Positions 43,260 through 52,742 are shown, counted from the stretch's first letter. The stretch is 64,000 nt of DNA from Dyadobacter sp. CY261 (GCF_021440085.1 NZ_JAKCPW010000004.1:310001-374000), one strand, 5' to 3'. The notes: a model not told the origin generated them from the letters alone. Made by a program: numbers and translations.

Positions 43260-44117
43260 TTAGTTAGGCGCATTCGGTGATTCTTTGTTGACAATCGGCC
43301 AGATGCCTGGTTTCGGAACGCTTACACCCTTAGTAGCGCCTCTTCCGGTTCCGTCCTGACCAAAATAGTACAACGGCCAGCCTTTGTAGGTCAGCTGTTT
43401 TTTACCAAATACATCAATTGTACTGAATAATGTCTTGTCAACGGTCGAGGGCAGGGATTTCAGGTCGGCCGTGTAAATAGGCCAAGCAGCGTCATTTGAG
43501 AAATCGGCTTTTGTGAAATTGTTCTTGTTGTTTTTGTCGTTGGCAAACGCATACAAGGTTCTTCCCTTTCCGTCGGTGAAGAACTGGGTCTCCCCGGTTC
43601 CTTCGGTGTAATCCGATTTGTATGATTTACCATCATTGCCAACGAGTTGTCCGCTCGCAATCATAATGCTGTAATCGGTTTTGGCGGCGAACCAAACGGT
43701 ACCTACGTTCTCCCCATTGGCATCTCCGGGAGCGGCGTCGTCCTTGTAATAGTAAAGCGGCCAGCCTTTGTAGGTTGTTTGCGGCTTGCCATCCGTCGTA
43801 ATCGTGCCGAAATCGGCCTTGTCGAGCCCCGTATCGAGTTTGAGGGCCGTCAGGTCGCCCGCCGAATAGATCGGCCAGTTGGTCAGGCAGCCTCCCGAGC
43901 AAGCCGACGTACCGGAAGCGTCTTTCGAGAAGAAATAAAGTGTTTTGCCGTTTTTGTCAGTGAGGATTTTACCGCCCACTTTCGCATTGTCTTTCAATTG
44001 AACATCGTTGGTTGGTGTTGGTATAGGATCGGCGTCGTCATCGTCCGAGCAGGAAAGGCTGACGGCCATTAACAATCCTATTGCTACCAGCAATTTGGAA
44101 GTTGAAAAAATTTTCAT
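43260..44117 (-). CDS. Surface lipoprotein with two secreted-repeat domains
   Basis: This 285-residue lipoprotein has a signal and lipobox VSLSC (Cys at residue 23). The next residues are SDDDDAD, an acidic run resembling the Bacteroidota lipoprotein export signal, so it may reach the outer surface. Two related repeats follow (about 45-140 and 155-265), each with GKTLYFFSKD or GRTLYAFAND, a WPIY strand and TYKGWPLYY, as in the family of secreted repeats of unknown function (Lipoprotein_15). It has no neighbour on the same strand within 140 bases. The exact function is unknown. Confidence 0.85.
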   Translation of the reverse strand: MKIFSTSKLLVAIGLLMAVSLSCSDDDDADPIPTPTNDVQLKDNAKVGGKILTDKNGKTLYFFSKDASGTSACSGGCLTNWPIYSAGDLTALKLDTGLDKADFGTITTDGKPQTTYKGWPLYYYKDDAAPGDANGENVGTVWFAAKTDYSIMIASGQLVGNDGKSYKSDYTEGTGETQFFTDGKGRTLYAFANDKNNKNNFTKADFSNDAAWPIYTADLKSLPSTVDKTLFSTIDVFGKKQLTYKGWPLYYFGQDGTGRGATKGVSVPKPGIWPIVNKESPNAPN

Positions 44118-44203
44118 CGGATTTAATTATGATTTGTTAGAGATGAATTGAATACGTCGCGATTACGACCAAAACATTCCGATGGTTGCGTGCCCCCGGC
44201 AAA

Positions 44204-44234
44204 ACAAAAAGCATAACCGGGATGGCTATGCTTT
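44204..44234 (-). terminator. thiL terminator
   Basis: AAAGCATA (44208-44215) pairs with TATGCTTT (44227-44234) around an 11-nt loop with inner CC/GG. On the minus strand a T-rich run (TTTTTGTTTTG) follows. Confidence 0.8.
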
Positions 44235-44257
44235 GAAATATCCGATGGAAAAATAGG

Positions 44258-45280
44258 TTATGCGTTCCAGCCCTGGGCTGTAAGTGGTATCCTGGTATCG
44301 CCTTTGGTATGGAGCTCCACCTCCCCTTGTTTATCAGTAATGTAACCAACGAAAGTAATCTTGGGGTTATCCTTGATTAGCTCGTAGGCCGACTGTGAAA
44401 CGGTGAAAAGCAATTCATAATCCTCTCCTCCGTTTAGTGCCGCCGTAGCTGCGGCTATATTCAGTTCAGATGCTGCCAGGAATGTCTGGTCATCAATCGG
44501 CAGGCGCTCTTCAAAGACTACTGCGCCAACACCCGACTGCGCGCATATATGCAGGAGATCTGATGCCAAGCCATCCGAAAGGTCGATCATCGATGTGGGA
44601 ACCACGCCCGCTTCTTCAAGCTCATACACTACATCCATTCGTGCCTCGGGCCGCAATTGGCGCTGTATCACGTAATCTTTTCCTTCCAATTCCGGCTGCA
44701 TATTCGGATTGGCCAGAAAAACTTGCTTTTCTCGTTCCAGCAGCTGCAAACCCAGGTAAGCACCACCGAGGTCGCCGGTCACACAAAGCAGGTCATTAGG
44801 TTTTGCCGTGTTCCGGTAAGCGATTTTTTCCTTTTTTACTTTTCCAAAAACACTTACTGAAACGATCAGGCCAGAACGTGAAGAAGTGGTGTCGCCACCC
44901 ACCAGATCTACATTGAAATCTTTGCAGGCCACCTTCATGCCTTCATAAAGCTCATCCACAGCTTCTACCGAAAAGCGGTTGCTCAACGCGATATTTACTG
45001 TAACCTGGCGGGGAATGCCATTCATCGCCGCAATGTCGGCGACGCCGGTGGAAATGAACTTATAACCTAAATGTTTGAGCGGGAAAAATGTAAGATCGAA
45101 ATGGATTCCCTCGAGAAACATATCGGTAGTTAGCAACCCATATTCCCCGCCCATATCGATCACCGCTGCATCATCGCCAATGCCTCGCACCGTGTCGGGC
45201 AAAACGGTTTTAATCCCTTTATTTATCCTTTGAATCAGCCCGAATTCACCCAGGCTGCTTATTTCAGTTCTTGTTTCCAT
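44258..45280 (-). CDS. thiL: Thiamine-monophosphate kinase
   Basis: This 340-residue protein of the AIR-synthase-like superfamily phosphorylates thiamine monophosphate to thiamine pyrophosphate. Landmarks are GIGDDAAVI, LTTDMFLEGIHFDL, STGVADIAAMNGIP, LVGGDTTSS and the glycine-rich LCVTGDLGGAYLGLQLL. Thiamine synthesis genes are not adjacent. It is bounded by its own terminator and by the terminator of the lipoprotein gene upstream. A TAATTTTG on the minus strand at 45285-45292 could be its -7 element, leaving a very short leader. Confidence 0.94.
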   Translation of the reverse strand: METRTEISSLGEFGLIQRINKGIKTVLPDTVRGIGDDAAVIDMGGEYGLLTTDMFLEGIHFDLTFFPLKHLGYKFISTGVADIAAMNGIPRQVTVNIALSNRFSVEAVDELYEGMKVACKDFNVDLVGGDTTSSRSGLIVSVSVFGKVKKEKIAYRNTAKPNDLLCVTGDLGGAYLGLQLLEREKQVFLANPNMQPELEGKDYVIQRQLRPEARMDVVYELEEAGVVPTSMIDLSDGLASDLLHICAQSGVGAVVFEERLPIDDQTFLAASELNIAAATAALNGGEDYELLFTVSQSAYELIKDNPKITFVGYITDKQGEVELHTKGDTRIPLTAQGWNA

Positions 45281-45301
45281 TTCGCAAAATTAGACAAAAA
45301 A

Positions 45302-45334
45302 GCGAAGCCATTCCCGCATTGAGAATGGCTTCGC
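45302..45334 (-). terminator. Terminator of the 151-residue lipoprotein gene
   Basis: GCGAAGCCATTC (45302-45313) pairs perfectly with GAATGGCTTCGC (45323-45334) around a 9-nt loop. On the minus strand TTTTTTG follows. Confidence 0.9.
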
Positions 45335-45359
45335 CCTGATATATAAGATCGACTTCCGC

Positions 45360-45815
45360 TTACGGGTTAGTCAATGTGTATTCGTTAATTGTACCACCGG
45401 TTTTGGGACTTGCTTTCAGGCGTGTAAGAACAACTTTGGAATCTTCCAATCCTGAAATCGTAAATTCCAAAGTACCTCCCGAACCGGTTGGCTGGGGTGT
45501 CAGGTCTTTCAGGATAAGCTTCGTATCACCTTCCAGGTCCCACGTACCCGTAAAAGTTTTGGCATCGACATCCGTCAGGCTTACGGTTTTAGTACCGTTA
45601 CTATTGGTGAGCGTCAAACGGAAACCGGAATAGGCCGCCTCGATATTACCAGAACCGCCTCGGGTATAAACTACCGTAGCGCCATGCTTAACAGATTCTG
45701 CCGTCCAGGCCTTTGCGATCCTTTCAGAAACGGGTTTCACTTTATCTTTGCAACCCACCGTAATCAATCCCAGGACGACGATTGAACACCATAGAAGAGC
45801 GTAATTTTTTCTCAT
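45360..45815 (-). CDS. Lipoprotein of unknown function
   Basis: This 151-residue protein has a lipobox at LITVGC (Cys at residue 22). The mature part starts with a helix (VSERIAKAWTAES) and continues with alternating strands (YSGFRLTLTNSNGTKTVSL, TFTGTWDLEGDTKLILKDL, GTLEFTISGL, SKVVLTRLKA), suggesting a lipocalin-like or small beta-barrel fold such as those in Bacteroidota lipocalin-family lipoproteins. I do not recognise a named family. It stands alone with a strong terminator. Confidence 0.75.
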   Translation of the reverse strand: MRKNYALLWCSIVVLGLITVGCKDKVKPVSERIAKAWTAESVKHGATVVYTRGGSGNIEAAYSGFRLTLTNSNGTKTVSLTDVDAKTFTGTWDLEGDTKLILKDLTPQPTGSGGTLEFTISGLEDSKVVLTRLKASPKTGGTINEYTLTNP

Positions 45816-45955
45816 ATTTTATTTTTCGTGAATCTCTATTTTAAAACGCCAAGTTCTTACATTTTAGTCTTATAATCAAAATATTCATTGCAGATCGGCC
45901 CTTAATTTTCCAACGGAATACCCTTATCGTTAAATTGCCGAGAAAAAACCTAAAA

Positions 45956-46201
45956 ATGAAAGTATATACCAGGGCACAACTGGCGCTTCGGAATGGACAG
46001 GACAGGGAGGAAATCTGGTGTGCCTATCAGGGAATGATCTACGATATGACCTCATCACGTCTTTGGCGTAATGGCCACCACTACGAGCACTGGGCAGGCC
46101 AGGACCTTACCAAGGAGCTGGGCGATGCCCCGCATACTGAACGTGTTTTTGAGCGCTTCAACATCATCGGCAAACTGCAATTGCCCGAACAATCGAATTG
46201 A
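45956..46201 (+). CDS. Cytochrome b5-like heme/steroid-binding domain protein
   Basis: This 81-residue protein consists of one cytochrome b5-like domain: YTRAQLALRNGQ, EIWCAYQGMIYDMTSSRLWRNG, HHYEHWAGQDLTKELGDAPH and a final FNIIGKL. Candidate haem ligands are the His residues of the HHYEHWAG stretch and of APH, replacing the classical HPGG pair. The protein is soluble and cytoplasmic. I chose the ATG at 45956; a TTG at 45935 adds seven residues without support. A sugar kinase gene begins 25 bases downstream. Confidence 0.85.
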   Translation: MKVYTRAQLALRNGQDREEIWCAYQGMIYDMTSSRLWRNGHHYEHWAGQDLTKELGDAPHTERVFERFNIIGKLQLPEQSN

Positions 46202-46226
46202 CGAACCAAGGCCGAAAATTTTTCCA

Positions 46227-47096
46227 ATGTCTTCCAGATATATCCTGATCGCCGACAGCGGCTCCACCAAAACAGACTGGGTTACGATCGACGATCAATC
46301 AGGTAACCAGCAAGTTCTACAGTCTGCCGGCATTAACCCCTTCTATCAAACTGCCGAAGAAATCATCCCGGTTTTACAAAATCAGGTGCTTCCAGAAATA
46401 GCAGGCGATATTCACGAAATACATTTTTACGGCGCGGGCTGTGCCGATGAAAAATCGAGCATGCCGGTTACCAATGCATTAAAGCACTGCTTCCAGTCTG
46501 CGACCGCTGTGGAAGTCGCCTCAGATATGCTCGGGGCCGCACGCGGGCTATGCGGGCACGAACCTGGGCTTGCATGCATATTAGGTACAGGAGCCAACAA
46601 TGCATTCTTCGACGGTCAGCGCATCACGCATTCTATCGGTTCACTGGGTTTCTGGCTGGGGGACGAAGGGGGCGGTTCTTATCTGGGAAAAACACTCGTC
46701 GTACATTATCTGCAAAACGAGCTGCCACAGGACCTCCACGAAATTTTTATCAAAGAGTATCCCGGTCTCGACCGCCTCACTGTGCTGGATCATGCTTACA
46801 AAAAACCTTACCCTAACCGGTATTTCGCCTCTTTTTCGGAATTCATTGCTGAGCACCGGTCGCATGGTTTTATGCAGGAACTTCTTAAGAATGCATTTGG
46901 CCTTTTTGTAAAAAAATACATTTTGAAACACCATAATGCGGAGAAATACCCCGTGCATTTTACCGGTTCCATTGCCTATTATTATCAGGATGTTCTCCTT
47001 GGCGTACTCGAAAGTGAGGGATTACAATCAGGCCGCATTTTGAAATCACCGCTGGAAGGACTGGTCGTCTACCACCTGGCCGATTTAAAAGCTTAA
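46227..47096 (+). CDS. BadF/BadG-type ATPase, N-acetylglucosamine kinase-like
   Basis: This 289-residue protein of the actin-like ATPase superfamily begins with ILIADSGSTKTDWV (phosphate 1 motif) and has ACILGTGANNAFFDG (phosphate 2 region) and SLGFWLGDEGGGSYLGK. This matches the BadF/BadG/BcrA/BcrD family members that phosphorylate N-acetylglucosamine or muramic-type sugars in Bacteroidota. The ATG at 46227 gives a clean N-terminus; earlier in-frame codons overlap the previous gene. With AnmK (62660-63853) it could recycle cell-wall sugars, but the substrate is inferred. Confidence 0.85.
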   Translation: MSSRYILIADSGSTKTDWVTIDDQSGNQQVLQSAGINPFYQTAEEIIPVLQNQVLPEIAGDIHEIHFYGAGCADEKSSMPVTNALKHCFQSATAVEVASDMLGAARGLCGHEPGLACILGTGANNAFFDGQRITHSIGSLGFWLGDEGGGSYLGKTLVVHYLQNELPQDLHEIFIKEYPGLDRLTVLDHAYKKPYPNRYFASFSEFIAEHRSHGFMQELLKNAFGLFVKKYILKHHNAEKYPVHFTGSIAYYYQDVLLGVLESEGLQSGRILKSPLEGLVVYHLADLKA

Positions 47097-47200
47097 AAGT
47101 TAATGAAATGTTAAACACGGCCTTGACCGTCATGTATCTGCCCGCACGGCTGTTTAATTGGGCGAATGACCTTATCTTTAATGGTCATATCGATTAAGTT

Positions 47201-48451
47201 ATGTCAAGACGCACCATTCAGTCCCTTACGGTTTTTTCAGCACTGCTCATTATAGGCGTGGTTATCACGCAGATTTATTGGGTAAAGCAGGCGCTTGACC
47301 TGCGGCATCGGCAGTTTAATCAGAATGCACACGTTGCCTTGCAGGATGTGGCCGGAAAACTGGCGTCTGTATGCGGTGTAATGCAAACCACGAATCCCGT
47401 AGAACAACTTTCGCCGGAATATTTCCTTGTCAATACCAATGCGACCACACAGCCCGAAATGCTGGAACATTTTATCAAGGACAGTTTCCAGAAACATAAC
47501 CTGATCACAAATTTTGAGATCGGCATTTACGATTGTACCACCAACCGGATGCGCTACGGAATGTCGCTGAGCACTAAAAATAACGACAAGGTTCCGACCA
47601 AAACCACCAACTGGATCAAAACCGACAAATACCCTTATTACTTCGGCGTTCGTTTTCCCGAGCAGGAAACTTATTTTGCCGGCAGCATTAGCGGTGCTAT
47701 CTGGTCATCGGCACTGGTGTTGGTAGCGGTCTCGTTCTTCGCGTATGCGTTATTTGTGATTCTGCGGCAAAAACAGCTTTCGGAAGTGCAGCGCGATTTT
47801 GTCAATAATATGACCCACGAATTGCAAACACCGATCTCGACTATCCGCATTGCCGCCGATGTGCTCAACTCGGACAATATTGTTACACAGCCCACGCGGC
47901 ATAAGCGTTACGTGCAGATTGTACAGGACGAAATTCTTCGCCTGCAGGGCCAGGTGGAAATGGTACTGTCCATGGCCAAGGCCGAACGCAACGCATTGAC
48001 ATTACACAAAGAGCGGCTCGATGCCCGGGAAATGATCGAAAGCATTCTCTTGCCCTATGAAAACAAGGTCAGGTTTCACGCCAATGCGGGCGGTCATGAG
48101 ATCGACGCCGACCCGTTCCATCTCCGCTGCCTGATCAGCAACCTGGTCGATAATGCGCTCAAATATTCGGATGATGTGCCGGATGTGGTCGTGGAAACAT
48201 ACAATAAGGGGGAAAACCTCGTTATAGCTGTCCGCGACCAGGGTATAGGCATCGCACCCGAATACCAAAAGAAAGTTTTCAACCAGTTTTTCCGCATTCC
48301 GTACGGCGATGTGCATAATGTGAAAGGCTTTGGAATCGGGCTGAGCTATGTCAAGCAGATCGTTCGCGCCCACCACTGGCACCTCGGACTGGAAAGCGCC
48401 CTGGGCAAAGGCAGTACTTTCAAAATCACTATTCCGCAGAAACACGCTTGA
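47201..48451 (+). CDS. Sensor histidine kinase
   Basis: This 416-residue kinase has membrane helices at about 9-28 and 166-187 enclosing a periplasmic sensor loop of about 135 residues. The phosphorylated His is H206 in NNMTHELQTPIST; the ATPase domain carries the N box LVDNALKYS, the G1 box VRDQGIGIA and the G2 box VKGFGIGLSYV. It pairs with the OmpR-type regulator whose ATG overlaps its stop codon. The pair resembles RprX/RprY of Bacteroides in layout. The sensed signal is unknown. Confidence 0.93.
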   Translation: MSRRTIQSLTVFSALLIIGVVITQIYWVKQALDLRHRQFNQNAHVALQDVAGKLASVCGVMQTTNPVEQLSPEYFLVNTNATTQPEMLEHFIKDSFQKHNLITNFEIGIYDCTTNRMRYGMSLSTKNNDKVPTKTTNWIKTDKYPYYFGVRFPEQETYFAGSISGAIWSSALVLVAVSFFAYALFVILRQKQLSEVQRDFVNNMTHELQTPISTIRIAADVLNSDNIVTQPTRHKRYVQIVQDEILRLQGQVEMVLSMAKAERNALTLHKERLDAREMIESILLPYENKVRFHANAGGHEIDADPFHLRCLISNLVDNALKYSDDVPDVVVETYNKGENLVIAVRDQGIGIAPEYQKKVFNQFFRIPYGDVHNVKGFGIGLSYVKQIVRAHHWHLGLESALGKGSTFKITIPQKHA

Positions 48452-49137
48452 TGAAAAAGAGAATCCTGTACGTCGAAGACGATCCTAACCTTGCATTTGC
48501 CACAAAAGACAATCTCGAAGAATACGATTACGAAGTAGTGCACGCTACGGATGGTGCCGAAGCGCTCGATTTTTTCGGCAGAGAGCATTTCGACATTTGT
48601 GTACTCGACATTATGCTGCCCAAAATGGACGGTTTCACATTAGCCGAAAAGATCCGCAGTTCCGACAGCCAGGTGCCTATTCTCTTTCTTTCTGCACGAT
48701 CTATGCAGGAAGACAAAATCAAGGGCCTCAAACTCGGTGCGGACGATTACATTACCAAGCCATTCAGTATTGAAGAACTTAAACTGCGGATAGATGTTTT
48801 CCTCCGCCGTAGCAAAGCGGATTCCACACTCGTTGTAAAGCCCGGCAATAAGCAAATCGGAAAATATTTGTTTGATTTTCAAAAACTGACATTAACTCTG
48901 GAAGGCAAATCGCAAAGCCTCACTTTCCGGGAAGCGGAAGTCTTGAAATTCATGGCCGAACGCACCGACCAGGTAATCCGTCGCGACGAACTTTTAAAAG
49001 CGATATGGGGCGACGATGACTATTTTATGGGAAGAAGCCTTGATGTATTCATTTCCCGCCTACGCAAATATCTATCGGGCGATCCCGACATCCGTATCGA
49101 TAATGTGCACGGCGTAGGCTTCAGAATGAGGTGGTAA
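48451..49137 (+). CDS. OmpR/PhoB family response regulator
   Basis: This 228-residue regulator has a receiver domain with the acidic pair (D10, D11), the phosphorylated D53 in CVLDIMLPKMDG, the conserved Thr/Ser region and a Lys near residue 103 (ITKPFS). A winged-helix DNA-binding domain follows (about 130-228, with LTFREAEVLKFMA and VDVFISRLRKYL-like helices). It shares one base with the kinase stop (TGATG), so translation is coupled. I chose that ATG over a TTG three bases earlier. Confidence 0.94.
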   Translation: MKKRILYVEDDPNLAFATKDNLEEYDYEVVHATDGAEALDFFGREHFDICVLDIMLPKMDGFTLAEKIRSSDSQVPILFLSARSMQEDKIKGLKLGADDYITKPFSIEELKLRIDVFLRRSKADSTLVVKPGNKQIGKYLFDFQKLTLTLEGKSQSLTFREAEVLKFMAERTDQVIRRDELLKAIWGDDDYFMGRSLDVFISRLRKYLSGDPDIRIDNVHGVGFRMRW

Positions 49138-49171
49138 AATGCATTTTTTTGAAAATTTATTTTACCGTTAC

Positions 49172-49202
49172 TTGCTCAAAAAAAATTAATTACGCATCTT
49201 TG
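49172..49202 (+). promoter_or_regulatory. Candidate rpmB promoter
   Basis: TTG (49172-49174) and CATCTTTG (49195-49202) are 20 bases apart; the -7 element has one mismatch (C for T). The predicted leader is about 20-25 bases. Confidence 0.55.
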
Positions 49203-49229
49203 CACCCTCATTTGGAAAAATTGTAAGTC

Positions 49230-49469
49230 ATGGCTAAGGTTTGTCAAATAACAGGTAAAAGAACTCGCGTCGGAAACAACGTTTCTCACGCTAATAATAA
49301 AACGAAACGTAAATTCTTCCCGAATTTGCAAAAGAAACGTTTCTTCCTTCCTTCATCAGGAGAGTGGGTTACATTGAAGGTAGCAACTTCTGCCCTTCGT
49401 ACCATCAACAAAAATGGTATCGAAGCAACTATACAAAAAGCATACGACAAAGGAACGCTTACGTTCTAA
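49230..49469 (+). CDS. rpmB: 50S ribosomal protein L28
   Basis: This 79-residue basic protein begins [27 protein letters not shown], the classical L28 start, and ends in the KGTLTF tail. It binds 23S rRNA in the large subunit. The rpmG gene that often follows is not here; a strong terminator lies right after the stop. Confidence 0.97.
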   Translation: MAKVCQITGKRTRVGNNVSHANNKTKRKFFPNLQKKRFFLPSSGEWVTLKVATSALRTINKNGIEATIQKAYDKGTLTF

Positions 49470-49490
49470 AAGGATTTACGAATTTATTGG

Positions 49491-49527
49491 AAAAGGACTT
49501 TCCTCCGATCGGGAAGTCCTTTTTTTC
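49491..49527 (+). terminator. rpmB terminator
   Basis: AAAAGGACTT (49491-49500) pairs with AAGTCCTTTT (49514-49523), extended by further pairs inside; a T run to 49526 completes it. Confidence 0.85.
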
Positions 49528-49557
49528 GTGGATTAATATCCCAAAACGGAATCTGGT

Positions 49558-50049
49558 ATGGCAATAACCGATCGCGTCTATCTATTACTTGGCTCCAACC
49601 TGGGCGATCGTTTTCAGGTGCTCGAAGCAGCGCGTGAGGCTATTGCCCAAGAAGCCGGAAACATCAATTCACAATCCGCGATTTACGAAACCGAGCCCTG
49701 GGGAATTACCGATCAGCCAGCCTTCCTGAACCAGGTTCTCGAGATCTCCACTTCCCTCCTGCCTGAGGATTTGCTCAGGATCAGTCTCAATATAGAACAC
49801 CAACTGGGCCGCGTGCGTTACGAGCGCTGGGGCGCACGGGTGATCGACATCGATATGCTGTATTTCGGGCAAACCATAATGGACAGCCCGCGTCTTACAT
49901 TACCTCATCCACGCATTCAGGACCGCCGTTTTGTACTGGCACCCCTAGCCGAAATTGCGTCCGGTTTCATTCACCCTCTCCTGCAAAAAACTTCCGCGCA
50001 ACTTCTGGAAGATTGCCCCGATACGTCTGCCGTATCAAAAATATCCTGA
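49558..50049 (+). CDS. folK: 2-amino-4-hydroxy-6-hydroxymethyldihydropteridine diphosphokinase
   Basis: This 163-residue folate enzyme transfers pyrophosphate from ATP to the pterin. Signature stretches are LLLGSNLGDR at the start, YETEPWG, PAFLNQVLEI, RYERWGARVIDIDMLYFG (the family signature with its metal-binding DxD) and LPHPRIQDRRFVLAPL. The length is typical. folB and folP are not adjacent. Confidence 0.95.
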   Translation: MAITDRVYLLLGSNLGDRFQVLEAAREAIAQEAGNINSQSAIYETEPWGITDQPAFLNQVLEISTSLLPEDLLRISLNIEHQLGRVRYERWGARVIDIDMLYFGQTIMDSPRLTLPHPRIQDRRFVLAPLAEIASGFIHPLLQKTSAQLLEDCPDTSAVSKIS

Positions 50050-50337
50050 AAAAATACTATTGGCGTATTTGACGCTTCACTTTGTAGAGTTGGCCATTTA
50101 TTCAGGTTTTTTACCAGTTCATCATTTTTTGCTGTCATTTTAAACTGATTAACACGTGCTTTGTTGGCCTTTGTAACCATTGCTGAAATATTTTTTTCAA
50201 ATATGCAGAGGGTATATCCACACTGAGTTGTCTCGGAGAAAAGGAAAAATTCAATTTGATCGTCTACTTTAAAAACGGCCATTTTACTTTTTGCGAGCCA
50301 CAGAATAAACCAGTTTATAGTAACTACCATAAAGTCC

Positions 50338-52701
50338 ATGAAAAACAAAGTACTCAAATGCCTTCTATTAGCCTTGATTAGTCTGCCGGCCCTCGCACAG
50401 AACCGGCACTCGGTGAGCGGTTACGTGAAAGACAATTCGAATGGTGAAGGGCTCATCGGTGTCTCCGTTTATGTGCGTGAGGCCGAGACAGGCGTAGTCA
50501 CCAACCCGTATGGCTTTTACTCGCTCACGCTTCCCGACGGGAAGTACACACTCGTATTTACCTACATCGGTTACCAGAAAGCGACCCGCGAAGTAGTGCT
50601 GGATGGTGACAAGACCGTCAGCATCGAAATGTCCGACGAAAGCAACCAGCTCTCGGAAGTGACGATTTCTACCCAGAAAGAAGACGAAAACGTCCGCAGC
50701 ATCGAAATGTCGGTGAACAAGGTGGAAATGAAAACCATCCGCAAAATGCCTGCATTGCTCGGCGAAGTAGACCTGATCCGCAGCATTCAGCTGCTTCCCG
50801 GTGTGACAACAGTTGGAGAAGGTGCTTCGGGTTTCAATGTACGTGGTGGCGATGTTTCCCAAAACCTGGTTTTGCTCGATGAGGCACCGGTTTATAACTC
50901 GTCTCACCTTTTCGGTTTTTTCTCGGTGTTCAACCCGGACGCGGTTAAGGATGTGAAATTGATCAAAGGCGGTATTCCCGCGCAGTACGGCGGCCGTATC
51001 TCCTCGATCCTTGATGTGCGTATGAAAGAAGGCAATGCCAAGAAACGTGAAATCAACGGCGGTATCGGTTCGATATTCTCACGTTTGACTTATGAACAGC
51101 CTTTTGCAAAAGGTAAAGGGTCATTTATCGTGGCAGGCCGCAGATCCTACATCGATATTTTGGCGAAACCATTTTTGAATTCTGATTTGAAGGATTCGAA
51201 ATTCTATTTCTACGATCTGACGGCTAAGGTTAACTATCAATTGGGTAACAAGGATACATTTTACGCATCAGGCTATTTCGGAAAAGATGTTTTCGGTGGT
51301 GGCGATTTCGGCTTCGGATGGGGGAACAAAACCGCCACGGCCCGCTGGAACCACATTTTCTCCAACAAGCTTTTCATGAACCTGACGGGATATTACAGCA
51401 ACTATGACTATAATTTGGGCCAAAATCAGAACAAGCCTGATGCAAAAGACAAGTTCGACTGGAAATCCAAGATCATTAGCTCCAGCATTAAACCTGATTT
51501 TACATTCTACATTACGCCGAACAACCAGCTGACGTTCGGAGGCCAGTATATTTATTATGATACCCGCCCTGGCAAAGCCACTGCTGTTTCGGAAGGCGAG
51601 CTTACCGACATTAGCCTTGAGCCACGTTATGCCGACGAATCCGCATTATACGTTGGTAATGAACTGAAATTCGGCGATCGTCTTTCATTGCAATATGGTG
51701 TACGCTATTCCTACTTCCGCAGTCTCGGCCCCGCGACAGAGTATGAATATGCCGAAACCGAGAAAGGCGCCCGGAAACAGCCAATCTTTCCCGGTACCAC
51801 CTACGAAAGAGGCGACGTCATTAAAAGCTACGGTAACCTGGAACCACGCGCGGCGTTGAATATTGGGATTACAAATAATGCATCCATTAAGGCCAGCTAT
51901 AACCGCACTTCGCAATATTTGCATTTGCTTTCAAACACGGCAGCCAGTTCGCCGCTCGACGTTTGGACATTGAGCGGGTTAAACATCAAGCCTGAAAAGG
52001 CCGACCAGGTTGCATTAGGCTGGTTCCAGAACTTCAATGACAATACCTACGAAGCATCGGTGGAGCTGTATTATAAAAAAATGTATAACCAGATCGACTA
52101 CGTACCGGCTTCTGACCTGCTTCTGAATGAATATGCCGCCGGCGACCTGCTGTTTGGCAAAGGCCGCGCTTACGGAGCGGAGTTTTATCTAAAGAAAAAT
52201 AAAGGGAGACTGACCGGCTGGGTAAGTTACACGCTGTCGAGAACAGAACGTCTGGTGGAATCCATCAACAACGACGACTGGTTCCCGGCCCGTTTCGATA
52301 AACCGCATAATATTACCGCGGTTGCAATCTATGAACTCACCAAACGGCTCTCCCTTTCATCCAACTTCACGATCCAGAGCGGAACGCCAGCCACATTCCC
52401 GACCAACCGATATACCGTCGGCGGCATCGTGATCGGCAACAATTACAATGGTCTGCGGAATAATAGCCGCATTCCCGCCTACCACCGCCTGGACTTGGCT
52501 GCGACTTTAAAAGCTAAGAGAAAGCTGTTTAAAGTAGGTGAAGGCGAATGGGTATTCTCGGTTTACAACGTGTACAACCGCCGCAACCCATTCTCGGTTT
52601 ATACGCGGATTAATGAAGATAACCCGCTGAAAGCAGAGGCTGTACGCTATTCGGTGATCGGGAATTTTATTCCTTCCATCACCTATAACTTCAAATTCTG
52701 A
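50338..52701 (+). CDS. TonB-dependent outer-membrane receptor with carboxypeptidase-like N-domain
   Basis: This 787-residue receptor has a signal peptide (about 1-21, ending ALAQ), a carboxypeptidase-like regulatory domain (about 25-110: VSGYVKDNSNGEGLIGVSVYV...GFYSLTLPDGKYTLVFTYIGYQ), a plug domain (about 120-235, with IRSIQLLPGV, GFNVRGGDVSQNLVLLDEAPVYN and YGGRISSILDVRMKEGN) and a 22-strand-type barrel ending in YNFKF. With the DUF4249 lipoprotein encoded next, it forms a receptor pair resembling the SusC/SusD arrangement. The substrate is unknown. The 288-base region before it contains no clear promoter. Confidence 0.93.
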   Translation: MKNKVLKCLLLALISLPALAQNRHSVSGYVKDNSNGEGLIGVSVYVREAETGVVTNPYGFYSLTLPDGKYTLVFTYIGYQKATREVVLDGDKTVSIEMSDESNQLSEVTISTQKEDENVRSIEMSVNKVEMKTIRKMPALLGEVDLIRSIQLLPGVTTVGEGASGFNVRGGDVSQNLVLLDEAPVYNSSHLFGFFSVFNPDAVKDVKLIKGGIPAQYGGRISSILDVRMKEGNAKKREINGGIGSIFSRLTYEQPFAKGKGSFIVAGRRSYIDILAKPFLNSDLKDSKFYFYDLTAKVNYQLGNKDTFYASGYFGKDVFGGGDFGFGWGNKTATARWNHIFSNKLFMNLTGYYSNYDYNLGQNQNKPDAKDKFDWKSKIISSSIKPDFTFYITPNNQLTFGGQYIYYDTRPGKATAVSEGELTDISLEPRYADESALYVGNELKFGDRLSLQYGVRYSYFRSLGPATEYEYAETEKGARKQPIFPGTTYERGDVIKSYGNLEPRAALNIGITNNASIKASYNRTSQYLHLLSNTAASSPLDVWTLSGLNIKPEKADQVALGWFQNFNDNTYEASVELYYKKMYNQIDYVPASDLLLNEYAAGDLLFGKGRAYGAEFYLKKNKGRLTGWVSYTLSRTERLVESINNDDWFPARFDKPHNITAVAIYELTKRLSLSSNFTIQSGTPATFPTNRYTVGGIVIGNNYNGLRNNSRIPAYHRLDLAATLKAKRKLFKVGEGEWVFSVYNVYNRRNPFSVYTRINEDNPLKAEAVRYSVIGNFIPSITYNFKF

Positions 52702-52742
52702 CACCATCCACGGAAATCATTGTTCCGCCTGAAACAACAGTA

